Shown here in pieces: positions 1-9,613 of a stretch of 32,406 nt of DNA. This DNA is from Grimontia indica. Lineage in GTDB: Bacteria; Pseudomonadota; Gammaproteobacteria; Enterobacterales; Vibrionaceae. The stretch is taken from the NCBI RefSeq assembly GCF_000333895.2, contig NZ_ANFM02000050.1, positions 1-32,406 on the forward strand. The letters run 5' to 3'. The number at the start of each line of letters is the position of its first letter. The stretch's first letter is position 1. Both the position numbers and the translations under genes were made by a program. The notes under the pieces were generated by a model. It worked only from the letters and a program-made list of their open reading frames with translations, did no database searches and was not told the origin of the DNA.

Positions 1-2517
1 ACCATTAAAGTGACAGAAAGTGGCGGCGGACGTGATCCGGGTGTCGTCTTCGGCACAACCACTAGCACAGCCACCATCACCGATGATGCTGATGCTCCAA
101 AAGTCGCCAGCATTACTCACCTTCAGAACGGTGTGGAAAACAGCACATGGCCAGGATGGACAGTTAACCTGACTAACACGTCGACGACGTCAACCAAGGT
201 GCAGCTGAACTTCAACGATGGCCTCCATCAGGCTGACTTTGGAGCGGACTACAACGGCAAGGTACATGTTTACACAACGTCTGGCGCTTTCCTTAAGGAA
301 GTGAACCTTAATAGTTCAAACGGTTGGAGAGCAGATATTGAAGTGCCTGCCGGTCACAGTGGGGTCAGGGTCTATGCTCAAACTCTCAATGACAATGTCT
401 ATGAAGGGAATGAGACCATCAAGATCCAGGGTGCAGTCATTGGCCGTCAGGGATGGGTGCAGTCTCAAGCAGCCGTGATTACTGATGAAGCTGATGCGCC
501 AAAAGTCGCCAGCATTACTCACCTTCAGAACGGTGTGGAAAACAGCACATGGCCAGGATGGACAGTTAACCTGACTAACACGTCGACGACGTCAACCAAG
601 GTGCAGCTGAACTTCAACGATGGTCTCCATGAGGCTGACTTTGGCGCGGACTACAACGGCAAGGTTCATGTGTATACAACGTCTGGCACTTTCCTTAAGG
701 AAGTGAACCTTAATGGCTCAAACGGTTGGAGAGCAGATATTGAAGTGCCTGCCGGTCACAGTGGGGTCAGGATCTATGCTCAAACCCTCAATGACAATGT
801 CTATGAAGGTAACGAGACCATCAAGATCCAAGGTGCAGTCATTGGCCGTCAGGGATGGGTACAGTCTCAAGCAGCCGTGATTACTGATGAAGCTGACAAA
901 CCAACACTCTCCGTCGTCAATACGAACGGAAACAACAGTGTAACGGAATCCAACTGGGCAACATTTACTATCAAGCTCAGCAAAGCCGTTGATCAGGCAA
1001 CCAAGGTCAAGGTCAACGTATTTACAGGCTCTTCACCAGACGTCAACAACAAAGACATGGGTGGCTATGAGTACTGGACAGGTTCAAGCTGGGCAAACTT
1101 CAAAAGTGGCAGCCAATTAACGTTTGCGGCTTACCAGACTGAAATATTAGTCCGTGCGAAACCAATCAACGACAACAAGGTTGAAGGTAACGAAAGGCTC
1201 ATTGTTAAAGCCAAACCAATCGTCGGTGAAACCCATATTGGCGGTGGCGAAGTGCAAAGTGCGATAACCGTTATCGATAAAGGCTATCGCGATACTAGCA
1301 ATGATACGTCTGGTCACGTTCACTGGCACCTTGATGGTGGTGGCACTCAACACGTCAACGGTAATGGCTGGAGACCTCATGAGAAAGTCACCGTCTATAA
1401 CCCTAATGGTTCCACGACCGTCATTTATGCAGATAAACACGGCTTCTTTAACATTCAAGCCGAAAACTTATATACCGTGGCTGGCACGCTGAATGCCAAA
1501 GGCGCACAAAGTGGTTGGGCGGTAAAAAGTAAGTATGTGAACCCGAGCATTACACCGCTTGTCCTTGACTTGGATGGTGACGGTATCGAAACGTCAGATG
1601 TAACAGAGAAACCTGTTAACTTTGATTACGACGGTGATGGTAAGGATGTTAAGACAGGCTGGATCACTGGCGGCGATGGTCTATTGGTGCGTGATATCAA
1701 CAAGGATGGCCAAATCAATGATGGCTCAGAACTGTTCGGTTCAAATACCCGACTTGCAGACGGTTCCACTGCTGCTGACGGATATGAAGCACTGGCTCAA
1801 CATGACTCCAACGCTGATGGTGTTATCGATAAAAACGATGCTATCTACTCCGAGCTAAACGTTTGGGTCGATAAAGACCAAGATGGTGTGACCGATGCTG
1901 ACGAACTTCTCAGCATGGAAGATGCAAAAGTAGCATCTATCGATTTGGCTGCTAACTTTACTAGTGATGAGTCAAACAATAACACTATCGGTAAATCATC
2001 TACTTACACCACAACGGATGGTGAAGAGCGAACCGTAGCAGATGTTTGGTTTGCAACTCAACAAGGTGACGCGCAAGAAGAAGACCCATCTAACGTCATT
2101 GAAGAACATAACATCAGCGGATTGGATCAAGTGGAACTGGTATGGCACAGCGAAGATGTTGCAAATCAGCCATGGTCTGACACTGTCACTGATTTCTCTG
2201 TGGGTGAACCTCCATTGAACTTGTCTGACTTGGTCACGGACGACAATGACAACTTGCTAAGCGAAGACGACATAGACATGTTTGAGCAAGATGGCTCACT
2301 CATACTCCGTGTTGATACCACTGGAGACCATGTATGGAATCAGGAAATCATTCTGCAGGACATCACTTTGGATGACATTGTTGATAACGATGGAATGATT
2401 AAAAACGGTGTGTTTAGCGATGACAACGTCAAAGAATTGTTCCAAAAAGCAGCGAGTGTTGATGCGTTAGATAACTCAACAACACACCTGGATGATCCAA
2501 ACATCGACGACCACTAA
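1..2517 (+). CDS. Giant RTX/Lap-type adhesin, C-terminal part (5' end outside window)
   Basis: The frame is open from the first base, so only the last 838 residues of a larger surface protein are present. Numbering from the window edge, residues 30-163 and 164-297 are two nearly identical 134-residue domains, and about 298-425 is a more divergent Calx-beta-like domain. Residues about 520-640 hold many DxDxDG-type acidic loops (LDLDGDGIE, DINKDGQIND, DSNADGVID, DKDQDGVTD), which look like calcium-binding EF-hand/dockerin loops. The last ~130 residues carry DTVTDFSVGEPPLNLSDLV, typical of the C-terminal secretion domain of type I secreted giant adhesins. Canonical RTX nonapeptides (GGxGxDxx) are not evident in this part. 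The secretion genes follow directly. Inferred role: c-di-GMP-controlled cell-surface attachment or biofilm adhesin. The N-terminal retention module and any LapG cleavage site would lie upstream. Confidence 0.85.
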   Translation, partial: TIKVTESGGGRDPGVVFGTTTSTATITDDADAPKVASITHLQNGVENSTWPGWTVNLTNTSTTSTKVQLNFNDGLHQADFGADYNGKVHVYTTSGAFLKEVNLNSSNGWRADIEVPAGHSGVRVYAQTLNDNVYEGNETIKIQGAVIGRQGWVQSQAAVITDEADAPKVASITHLQNGVENSTWPGWTVNLTNTSTTSTKVQLNFNDGLHEADFGADYNGKVHVYTTSGTFLKEVNLNGSNGWRADIEVPAGHSGVRIYAQTLNDNVYEGNETIKIQGAVIGRQGWVQSQAAVITDEADKPTLSVVNTNGNNSVTESNWATFTIKLSKAVDQATKVKVNVFTGSSPDVNNKDMGGYEYWTGSSWANFKSGSQLTFAAYQTEILVRAKPINDNKVEGNERLIVKAKPIVGETHIGGGEVQSAITVIDKGYRDTSNDTSGHVHWHLDGGGTQHVNGNGWRPHEKVTVYNPNGSTTVIYADKHGFFNIQAENLYTVAGTLNAKGAQSGWAVKSKYVNPSITPLVLDLDGDGIETSDVTEKPVNFDYDGDGKDVKTGWITGGDGLLVRDINKDGQINDGSELFGSNTRLADGSTAADGYEALAQHDSNADGVIDKNDAIYSELNVWVDKDQDGVTDADELLSMEDAKVASIDLAANFTSDESNNNTIGKSSTYTTTDGEERTVADVWFATQQGDAQEEDPSNVIEEHNISGLDQVELVWHSEDVANQPWSDTVTDFSVGEPPLNLSDLVTDDNDNLLSEDDIDMFEQDGSLILRVDTTGDHVWNQEIILQDITLDDIVDNDGMIKNGVFSDDNVKELFQKAASVDALDNSTTHLDDPNIDDH
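88..891 (+). repeat. Two 402-bp in-frame tandem repeats in the adhesin gene
   Basis: Unit 1 (88-489) and unit 2 (490-891) are each 402 bp (134 codons) and differ at about 16 positions by eye (about 96% identity). Only four residues change (Q/E, A/T, S/G, V/I). Each unit starts GCTGATGC and ends in the codons for AAVITDE. The next domain, from 892, starts with the same GCTGA motif but then diverges. More copies may lie upstream. Confidence 0.93.
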
Positions 2518-2534
2518 GAGAAAGGTGTCAAATT

Positions 2535-4727
2535 TTGCAATTAGCAGACAATGTAAAACCCCAGTGGACGATTCCTGGTGCGGGACAAACCACAGAAGAC
2601 CCTCTTCTAGAGTGCTTGGTCATTTTGACCGAGCACTATGGCTCGCCCTGCTCCGGTGAAGCATTAGTCGCTAGTTTGCCAATGAGGGAAGCTCGGTTAA
2701 CACCCGAGCTTTTCCCCCAAGCCTCCTCCCGAGCTGGCTTGGTATCCCGAGTGGTGAGAAAGCCACTCAATACCATTGGCGAAATGCTGACGCCCTGCGT
2801 TCTACTTTTAGTGGACCAAAAAGCCTGTTTACTTCGTTCTTTTGACAAAGAAACAGGCACTGCAGTTATTCAACTTCCTGATACTGGAGGAGAGACCGAA
2901 CTTACCCAGGAAGAGCTAGAAGCGATCTATATTGGCTATGCCATCTTGGTGAAAAAGCAATATCGAGGCGATCAAAGCGTTGACGTGCATTTGCATACCA
3001 AGAAAGGCCATTGGCTGTTTTCCATGCTGAAAGAAGCAGCACCTATCTATCGTGAGGCTCTATTAGCGTCAGTGGTTGTTAACCTATTCGCATTGGTTTC
3101 GCCACTGTTCATGATGAACGTGTACGACAAAATTCTCCCTAACCAGGCTTTTGAGTCGCTATGGGTTCTTGCCAGTGGTGCAGCACTGGCCTTCACATTT
3201 GATTACATACTCCGCTACGTGCGGAGTATGCTTATCGACAATGCCGGCAAGAAAATTGATATCGTTGTTTCTTCCCGCATTTTTGCTAAATCCATCGGGA
3301 TCCCGCTCGAAAAACGGGGGCCAAGTGTAGGTGGAATGGCAAAACAAATCAGTGAATTTGACAGCGTGCGGGAGATGCTGACTTCGACAACGATAACAAC
3401 GTTAGTTGACCTACCTTTTGCGATTTTCTTCCTTTTCATTATCTATATATTTGCTGGTGATTTGGCCTTTGTTCCCCTAGTGTCTGGCCTCATCATTATT
3501 GGATATGCATGTGCTATACAGCCAAAACTTAGAGCCGCTATCGAGGAAAGTAACAAGTTCGCTGGACTGAAGAATGGGCACTTAATTGAAAGCCTGAGTG
3601 CAATGGAGTCCATTAAAGCGAATTTAGCAGAAGGTATTGTGCAGAAAACATGGCAACAAATGATTGCCCACTCTGCTACTTGGGGACTTAAGGTAAAGAA
3701 AACCTCGCAATCGGTTTCTTATCTAGCAACCTTTGTGACGCAAATGACCGCTATTGCCGTCGTAATTCTCGGCGTATTTAGGGTGTCTCAGGGTGACATA
3801 TCTATGGGTGGCATTATCGCTGCAGTCATGTTGTCTAGCCGAGTAGTCTCCCCTATGGCCTCATTAGCCAACTTACTGACGCGCTCAAATCAAACAATGA
3901 GCTCACTTCGCCAACTTGATGCACTCATGGATCAAGAAGACGAATATCAGGATAAAGGCCATTTGATAAGTCGCAGGCAGTTGAAAGGTCAAATTGAATG
4001 CGCGGGCGTTTCTTTTGCTTTCAATGAAGAAGAAGAGCCAGTCATTTATCCAAGTTCCCTGAAAATCAATGAAGGTGAAAGCATTGCCATCATTGGGAAG
4101 AATGGGTCAGGTAAAACATCCTTGCTCAAAATGTTTGCTGGGCTCTACCAGCCAACACAAGGAAGCCTGAGATTCGACGGTATTGATTCCAAACAAATAC
4201 ACCCTGCCGATCTGCGCCGAAACGTTGGGTACATGCCACAGGATATCACACTGTTTCATGGCACGATCCGTGACAACATTTTATTCGGTACAAGACAGGT
4301 CACTGAACATCAGCTTATTCGAGCCGTACAGCTCTCTGGCGTTTCTCATTTCACCTCTTTGGATTCACAAGGCCTCGATAAACAGGTGGGTGAAGGTGGT
4401 CAATCTCTTTCTCGTGGACAACGTCAAGCTGTAGCACTTGCGCGTTCTATACTCAATGAGCCATCAATCTTATTAATGGACGAGCCAACTGCATCAATGG
4501 ATGCATTTGCAGAAAAGCAATTTATTCGGGCGATGCAACAAGTAAGCAAAGACAGAACGCTTATTTTAGTCACCCATAAAATGTCTCTTCTTGATATTGT
4601 CGATCGCGTCATTGTTTTGGATAAAGGTCGCGTATTTTTAGACGGACCAAGAACAACTGTCCTTCAAAAGCTATCTCAAAACTCAGCTAGCGAAAGCCAG
4701 AGCAGGAGAACAGCCAATAATGAGTAA
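2535..4727 (+). CDS. lapB: Type I secretion ABC transporter, permease/ATPase (LapB/LssB type)
   Basis: Inner-membrane exporter that would drive ATP-dependent secretion of the upstream adhesin. It has 730 residues, typical of the family. Residues 1-140 form a C39-like domain that lacks a recognisable C39 catalytic Cys/His arrangement and is probably a non-cleaving substrate-binding domain. The transmembrane domain spans about 160-440. The nucleotide-binding domain has Walker A GKNGSGKTS (from about residue 521), the signature LSRGQRQ and Walker B ILLMDEPTASMD. The chosen start is TTG at 2535, with an AGAGAAAGG ribosome site about 9 nt upstream; no in-frame ATG keeps the N-terminal domain intact. 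It begins 17 bp after the adhesin stop, and its last 8 bp overlap the next gene (ATGAGTAA), so translation is probably coupled. Confidence 0.9.
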   Translation: MQLADNVKPQWTIPGAGQTTEDPLLECLVILTEHYGSPCSGEALVASLPMREARLTPELFPQASSRAGLVSRVVRKPLNTIGEMLTPCVLLLVDQKACLLRSFDKETGTAVIQLPDTGGETELTQEELEAIYIGYAILVKKQYRGDQSVDVHLHTKKGHWLFSMLKEAAPIYREALLASVVVNLFALVSPLFMMNVYDKILPNQAFESLWVLASGAALAFTFDYILRYVRSMLIDNAGKKIDIVVSSRIFAKSIGIPLEKRGPSVGGMAKQISEFDSVREMLTSTTITTLVDLPFAIFFLFIIYIFAGDLAFVPLVSGLIIIGYACAIQPKLRAAIEESNKFAGLKNGHLIESLSAMESIKANLAEGIVQKTWQQMIAHSATWGLKVKKTSQSVSYLATFVTQMTAIAVVILGVFRVSQGDISMGGIIAAVMLSSRVVSPMASLANLLTRSNQTMSSLRQLDALMDQEDEYQDKGHLISRRQLKGQIECAGVSFAFNEEEEPVIYPSSLKINEGESIAIIGKNGSGKTSLLKMFAGLYQPTQGSLRFDGIDSKQIHPADLRRNVGYMPQDITLFHGTIRDNILFGTRQVTEHQLIRAVQLSGVSHFTSLDSQGLDKQVGEGGQSLSRGQRQAVALARSILNEPSILLMDEPTASMDAFAEKQFIRAMQQVSKDRTLILVTHKMSLLDIVDRVIVLDKGRVFLDGPRTTVLQKLSQNSASESQSRRTANNE

Positions 4728-6102
4728 AAATCAGGACCGTGAACACGTCGACATGGCTGACGATATATATGGCGCCATGATGATGGATGTTCCCGGCAAA
4801 TATCGTGTTGTTGTCTGGCTTCTTATTTTCATTGTTGCCTCATTTATTGTTTGGGCTTCTTTGTCTTCACTCGATCAGGTCACACGTGGTGAAGGAAAGG
4901 TTATTCCTTCATCACAGATACAGTTGATTCAAAGCCTTGACGGCGGCATTTTGCAGGAAATGTACGTCAAAGAAGGGATGATCGTAGAAAAAGGTATGCC
5001 TATTGTACGCATCGACGATACCCGCTTTCGCTCAGATGTCGCTCAACAGGAAGAAGAAGATGCAAGCCTGAATGCCAACATCATTCGACTACAAAAAGAG
5101 CTCGCCAGTGTCGAGCTTCAAGGGCTGGATGTTAACTGGGAGTCACAAATACTTATTGAGCCAGTGGCATTAGATTTCCCTGAAGAACTCCAATCTCAGG
5201 AGCCCGAATTGGTTCAACGACAGACTCTCGAGTATCAAGGGCATTTAGACGATTTAAAGAACAAAGTCGAAATCCAGTCCCGTCAGGTACTTCAGAAACA
5301 ACAGGAAATTAAAGAACTAAAAACCAAGATAAAGACACTTGAGAACAGTGCAAAGCTGGTCGCCCGCGAATATGAGCTGACAAAACCGCTCGCCAAGAAG
5401 AAAATCGTCCCTGAAGTTGAGCTGCTGAAGCTTCAACGCCAGATCAACGATATGCGTGGTGAAATCGCCGCCCTGCACCAGACACACCCCAAACTTAAAG
5501 CAGAACAGGACGAGGCCATTCTGAAGCGCCGTGAATCCGTTCTTGCCTTCAAAAACGAAAACCTAACGCAAGTCAGCGAACTGGAAGCTAAGTTATCCCG
5601 TCTCCAACAAGCGAAAGTGGGTTCTCAGGACAAAGTAGATAAAGCCATTATTACCTCCCCTGTCAATGGCACAATCAAAACTATTCACATCAATACCTTG
5701 GGTGGAGTCGTGCGTCCAGGTGAGGACATCCTTGAGATTGTTCCAAACGAAGACCAATTACTGATAGAAGCCAAAATCCAACCCAAAGACATCGCATTCC
5801 TGCATTCAGGTTTGCCTGCTGTCGTCAAAGTCACTGCTTACGACTTCACTCGTTATGGTGGCCTTAAAGGAAAGCTGGAGCATATCAGCGCGGACACTAC
5901 ACAGGACGAGAAAGGTAACAGTTTTTATTTGGTGAGGGTCAGGACGGACGTTTCCAACCTCGAAGATAAAGAAGGTACCGCAATGCCAATCATTCCCGGC
6001 ATGCTAACCAGCGTAGATATCATTACCGGGAAACGCACCGTGCTCGACTATATTCTCAACCCTATTCTTCGTGCCAGAGAATCAGCGCTCCGTGAGCGTT
6101 AA
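4720..6102 (+). CDS. lapC: Type I secretion membrane fusion protein (HlyD/LapC family)
   Basis: Periplasmic adaptor linking the ABC transporter to the outer-membrane channel. It has 460 residues: a short cytoplasmic N-terminus, one membrane segment at about residues 28-48 (VVVWLLIFIVASFIVWASL), then a lipoyl/barrel half-motif (RGEGKVIPSSQIQLIQSLDGG). A long charged coiled coil follows at about 100-310, then the second half-motif (ITSPVNGTIKTIHINTLGGVV) and a beta-barrel C-terminus. This is the usual HlyD layout and length. It overlaps the transporter gene by 8 bp and lies 28 bp before the channel gene, consistent with one operon. Confidence 0.92.
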   Translation: MSKNQDREHVDMADDIYGAMMMDVPGKYRVVVWLLIFIVASFIVWASLSSLDQVTRGEGKVIPSSQIQLIQSLDGGILQEMYVKEGMIVEKGMPIVRIDDTRFRSDVAQQEEEDASLNANIIRLQKELASVELQGLDVNWESQILIEPVALDFPEELQSQEPELVQRQTLEYQGHLDDLKNKVEIQSRQVLQKQQEIKELKTKIKTLENSAKLVAREYELTKPLAKKKIVPEVELLKLQRQINDMRGEIAALHQTHPKLKAEQDEAILKRRESVLAFKNENLTQVSELEAKLSRLQQAKVGSQDKVDKAIITSPVNGTIKTIHINTLGGVVRPGEDILEIVPNEDQLLIEAKIQPKDIAFLHSGLPAVVKVTAYDFTRYGGLKGKLEHISADTTQDEKGNSFYLVRVRTDVSNLEDKEGTAMPIIPGMLTSVDIITGKRTVLDYILNPILRARESALRER

Positions 6103-6130
6103 AAAAAGAACATGACCCAGGAGTTTGCAC

Positions 6131-7474
6131 ATGACGTGTACCCGCAACAGTCAAAAACGATTCAACAACCTAATCAAGTACTCCCTCTCGTGCGCTTTGT
6201 TGATCCCTACTGTCGGGTATTCAGACACGCTGGAGCAAGCCGTAGCAAAAACCCTCTCCTCCAGCCCTGATGTGAGAAGAGCCTTCCATGCTTACAAGGC
6301 ACAAGAAGAACAAGTTGATCAGGCGTTTGCGGGTTATCTACCCGTCATTGACCTCACCGCAGGTTATGGTTGGGAGCAAACCGACAGCCCTTCTACCCGG
6401 GCTGCAGACAGGAAAGATGATGAACTGAATCCCGGTGAAACAGGAATCAGTATCAGACAGGCTTTATTCAGCGGTTTCCAAACTAAAAGCGAGGTTGACC
6501 GCTCTAAGGCGGAGGCCAAATCCGGATACTGGAATCTCGTTTCGACCTCTGAAGATCAGGCGTTAGAAACGGTCAGAGTCTATATCAGATACCTACAAGC
6601 GAAACAGGTTGTTGAGCTTTCCGAGGAAAATCTGAAAAGCCATGAGTCTATCTATGGACAGATCAAAGAAAAGACAGACTCTGGACTAGGCTCGTCGGCT
6701 GATTTATCCCAGATTACAGGTCGGCTGGCTCGCGCTAAATCGAATCTGACTGCAGCAAAAAACAATCTAATGGATGCCAGAAGTAACTACATCAGGGTAG
6801 TGAATCTTCCTCCAGAAAACCTGAGCACGCCGTCTCCAGACACTGGACTGATTCCTGCCAGCTTAAGCCAGGCCATCGAGATTGCTGAGAAAGAACACCC
6901 AACTGTCAAGCTTTCCTATTCAGACATCAACGCAGCCAATTTCCAACATGAGGCAGCCAAATCTTCTTATTATCCCGAGGTCAGTCTTGAACTGAACGGC
7001 AACTGGAACAACGATATTGGTGGTTCCTTGGGCCATGACGATGACCTACAAGCTATGGTGCGCGTTCGTTACAACCTATACAACGGTGGAAGAGATAGCG
7101 CGTTTGAGCGTGAAATGGCCTATCGCATTGGTGAGTCAAAAGAGGTGAACCAGAAGGCGGTCAGAGATGTGATAGAAGGTACTAGGTTAGCCTGGAACGC
7201 CCGCGTCAGCCTGCGTGAGCAGATGGTTTATTTGAATGAACATGTTGCTGCTGCCGTAGAAACACAAAGTGCGTACACCCTCCAATTTGGCTTGGGGCAA
7301 CGCTCGCTTATTGACCTTCTGGATTCTGAAAATGAATTGTTTGAATCAAGAAAGGACTATCTCGCTGCTGAATATGACTACCTCGTCGCGGAGTATCGCA
7401 TTCTTAATTCTACCGGACGCTTGCTTTCATCCCTGAAAGTACAACCACCGGAGACGAGCAAACCACTTGAATAG
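6131..7474 (+). CDS. lapE: TolC-family outer-membrane channel of the type I secretion system
   Basis: Outer-membrane efflux channel, 447 residues. The N-terminus is a signal peptide with a basic stretch followed by a hydrophobic core (YSLSCALLIPTVGYS). The mature part begins DTLEQAVAKTLSSSPDVRRA, typical of the TolC/AggA type, followed by two alternating helical-barrel/strand halves (AGYLPVIDLTAGYGWEQT; YYPEVSLELNGNWNND). ATG 6131 is chosen because AGGAG at 6119-6123 is 7 nt away; a TTG six bases earlier would sit too close to it. It probably completes the tripartite exporter with the two preceding genes. A dedicated channel copy next to the adhesin is usual for Lap-type loci. Confidence 0.9.
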   Translation: MTCTRNSQKRFNNLIKYSLSCALLIPTVGYSDTLEQAVAKTLSSSPDVRRAFHAYKAQEEQVDQAFAGYLPVIDLTAGYGWEQTDSPSTRAADRKDDELNPGETGISIRQALFSGFQTKSEVDRSKAEAKSGYWNLVSTSEDQALETVRVYIRYLQAKQVVELSEENLKSHESIYGQIKEKTDSGLGSSADLSQITGRLARAKSNLTAAKNNLMDARSNYIRVVNLPPENLSTPSPDTGLIPASLSQAIEIAEKEHPTVKLSYSDINAANFQHEAAKSSYYPEVSLELNGNWNNDIGGSLGHDDDLQAMVRVRYNLYNGGRDSAFEREMAYRIGESKEVNQKAVRDVIEGTRLAWNARVSLREQMVYLNEHVAAAVETQSAYTLQFGLGQRSLIDLLDSENELFESRKDYLAAEYDYLVAEYRILNSTGRLLSSLKVQPPETSKPLE

Positions 7475-7620
7475 GGAATAAGCGGCTAGAAGACCCTTTT
7501 AAGCCGCATGTAATAAAGTACGTGTGAAACAATATGGAACGCTGAGGTAGGTAGTGCAGCAATAGGAAGATAACGAAACCATCTATTTGTTTTTAGAGAC
7601 ACCAGAAAACGGAAAGAAGC

Positions 7621-9570
7621 ATGACAATTACCAATAAAATCACGCTTGTGGTGGCTGCAACACTCATTTTGCTTTGTACGGCTATGGCTTATGCTGAGTT
7701 CACTATCAACCTTGCTTTTATACAGCAAGAAATGCAGTCACATGCCAATAGCGCTTTGCAAAACCTGAGCGCGGCGTTGGTCCCTATTCTAGAGACTGGG
7801 GATCTGGAAAAAAGTGATCGCTTCTTCTCTGCGGTAATGTCAAAAGACGCATTGGTTAGTCAGGTCACTTTGCAGTGGATATTTGACGGTGAATTACAAA
7901 ATTGGGTCAATGAAGACGCGCTCCAGCAAAAAGCACCCGTTTGGTTTTCTTCTTTAGGATTCATTGAGCCGATATGGATGACTACAACGGTTCGAAACAG
8001 TTGGACGGAATTAGCGACTCTTTCCATTCAAATACCATCTGACAGCGCCAATCTTGCGCTTTGGGAATTACTCCGTTCATTTATTGTTTCCGCTGTCACT
8101 CTCGTGGCGGCTGCCACACTGATTGTACGTTTTACCCTTGGGCGCATGCTCTCCCCCATCAAAACCATCACCAAAGAAGCCAAACGTATTGCAAAGCTTG
8201 ATTTCTCGGGGCATTTACCTTCACCAAAGGCCAGCGACCTCTCTGAATTGACACACACTTTCAACGATATGTCATCGCAACTCCAGAGCCTTTTTGAAAC
8301 CTTGAACGAGGAAATCAGTGCTTTGCGCACCAAGTACCTGTTTGACGAAGGCTCAGGATTACCCAACCGCAGTTTCCTGACCCGCCAGACTGAAAGTTGG
8401 TTGTCAGACGGAGATTGCGGTGTGTTAATGCTCATCAACCTAAATTGGCTGGAGAAGATTGACCCGTCCCGGGGCACAAAAAGCCTTAACGATTGTCTCC
8501 GCTCTATGAGTAAAGCGTTTGGCAAGATTCTTCCGCAATCGAACGATGCAATGGTTGCAAGGCTCGGGAAATCTGAGATTGCGATTCTTATCCCAAGTGT
8601 CCATGAAAAACAGGCAAGAGCTTACTTGAGCGAAATAATCCGCGCAGTCAATGGTGAGATAATTAGTAACGGCATACCTACTGCCAAGGGGTTTACGATA
8701 GGTATCACTGAAAACCATGCCGATGACACCATGTCATCAATAATGGCACGTGCTAACACCGCACTTACTCAAGCAGAAGCAACCGACAGCGTGTTTGTTT
8801 TCTCTAGTACTGAGCAAGAATATACACAAGAACAGCTTGACCAGACTTTAAGGACATCCATTGAAGAAAAATTGGTTGAATTAACCGTACAGCCTGTATT
8901 TTCAAGAGCTTCCCATGAAGTCCAACACTATGAAGTGTTTGCCAAACTGCAGCTCAATGATGAGTTTATCCCCGCCAATAAGCTCATTTCCGATCTTTCC
9001 CGACTGTCGCTGGCGCAACACTTTGACCGCTGCGTGATAACACAGGTCATCTCTTTGTTAGAAAAAGATAAAAACAATGGCCCCTACTCCATCAATTTAA
9101 CGGCTGACAGCACTAGAGACCCGGAGTTCTTAAAATGGTTGACAAGCACTTTGACCATCAACAAACTCAAAGATCGTTTGTTTGTTGAGTTTGCTGAGGC
9201 CATTGCGTGTAATCACCCTAAAGATTGTGAGCGCGCGTGTCGAAACCTGTCAGACGCAGGTTTACGATATGGTATAGACAGGTTTGGTCAACATCTTTCC
9301 TCAGTCTCTTATCTCAGGACATTAAAACCGGCTTTTGTAAAACTCGACCACTCGTTCATTCAAAACGCAGAAGATGACGGTAACCTCTTGTTACTCAAAC
9401 CAATGATAAAAATGGCATCCAGTCTTGGTGTTGAAGTCATTGCTTCGGCCATTGAATATAAGCAGCAACTGGCGCGATTCAATGAAATCAGTATCTGCGC
9501 CTATTTTGGGTATATTTCCCCACCAGTCCCTATCGGGTCTGAAAGAAAGAGCCTCGTCAAAATCGCATAA
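7621..9570 (+). CDS. lapD: LapD-like c-di-GMP receptor with degenerate GGDEF and EAL domains
   Basis: Inner-membrane signalling protein of 649 residues. A first membrane segment (about 6-25) and a second (about 155-175) bracket a periplasmic domain. A HAMP segment follows (about 175-235), then GGDEF-like and EAL-like domains. Both enzymatic motifs are broken: GKSEI at residues 316-320 replaces GGDEF, and EVF at 438-440 replaces EAL. This is the pattern of LapD, which binds c-di-GMP through its EAL fold and holds the periplasmic protease LapG away from the adhesin (established in Pseudomonas fluorescens). Its place right after the adhesin exporter supports that role here. The 146-bp gap before it may contain its own promoter. 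It could instead be another degenerate dual-domain regulator, but context favours LapD. Confidence 0.86.
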   Translation: MTITNKITLVVAATLILLCTAMAYAEFTINLAFIQQEMQSHANSALQNLSAALVPILETGDLEKSDRFFSAVMSKDALVSQVTLQWIFDGELQNWVNEDALQQKAPVWFSSLGFIEPIWMTTTVRNSWTELATLSIQIPSDSANLALWELLRSFIVSAVTLVAAATLIVRFTLGRMLSPIKTITKEAKRIAKLDFSGHLPSPKASDLSELTHTFNDMSSQLQSLFETLNEEISALRTKYLFDEGSGLPNRSFLTRQTESWLSDGDCGVLMLINLNWLEKIDPSRGTKSLNDCLRSMSKAFGKILPQSNDAMVARLGKSEIAILIPSVHEKQARAYLSEIIRAVNGEIISNGIPTAKGFTIGITENHADDTMSSIMARANTALTQAEATDSVFVFSSTEQEYTQEQLDQTLRTSIEEKLVELTVQPVFSRASHEVQHYEVFAKLQLNDEFIPANKLISDLSRLSLAQHFDRCVITQVISLLEKDKNNGPYSINLTADSTRDPEFLKWLTSTLTINKLKDRLFVEFAEAIACNHPKDCERACRNLSDAGLRYGIDRFGQHLSSVSYLRTLKPAFVKLDHSFIQNAEDDGNLLLLKPMIKMASSLGVEVIASAIEYKQQLARFNEISICAYFGYISPPVPIGSERKSLVKIA

Positions 9571-9578
9571 CCTTCCTA

Positions 9579-9613
9579 CGCACAAGAGGCATCTAAAACC
9601 TCTTGTGCGTTTC
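9579..9613 (+). terminator. Rho-independent terminator after lapD-like gene
   Basis: An 11-bp perfect stem CGCACAAGAGG / CCTCTTGTGCG with a 9-nt loop is followed by TTTCTGCTT, 9 bp after the stop codon. Confidence 0.85.

Noticed and set aside
2535-2950. Active C39 bacteriocin-type peptidase domain in the ABC transporter
   Set aside because: The fold is suggested, but the usual catalytic Cys and His context is missing and the substrate is a large adhesin, so a non-cleaving C39-like domain is more likely.
7482-7507. GCGGCT / AGCCGC inverted repeat after the TolC-like gene
   Set aside because: The stem is only 6 bp with a 14-nt loop and no T tract, too weak to call a terminator.
7486-7728. 80-codon minus-strand open frame in the gap before the LapD-like gene
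   Set aside because: It extends into the LapD-like coding region on the opposite strand and has no ribosome site or family similarity.
8028-8525. 165-codon minus-strand open frame
   Set aside because: It lies entirely within the HAMP/GGDEF-coding part of the LapD-like gene and has no recognisable domain.
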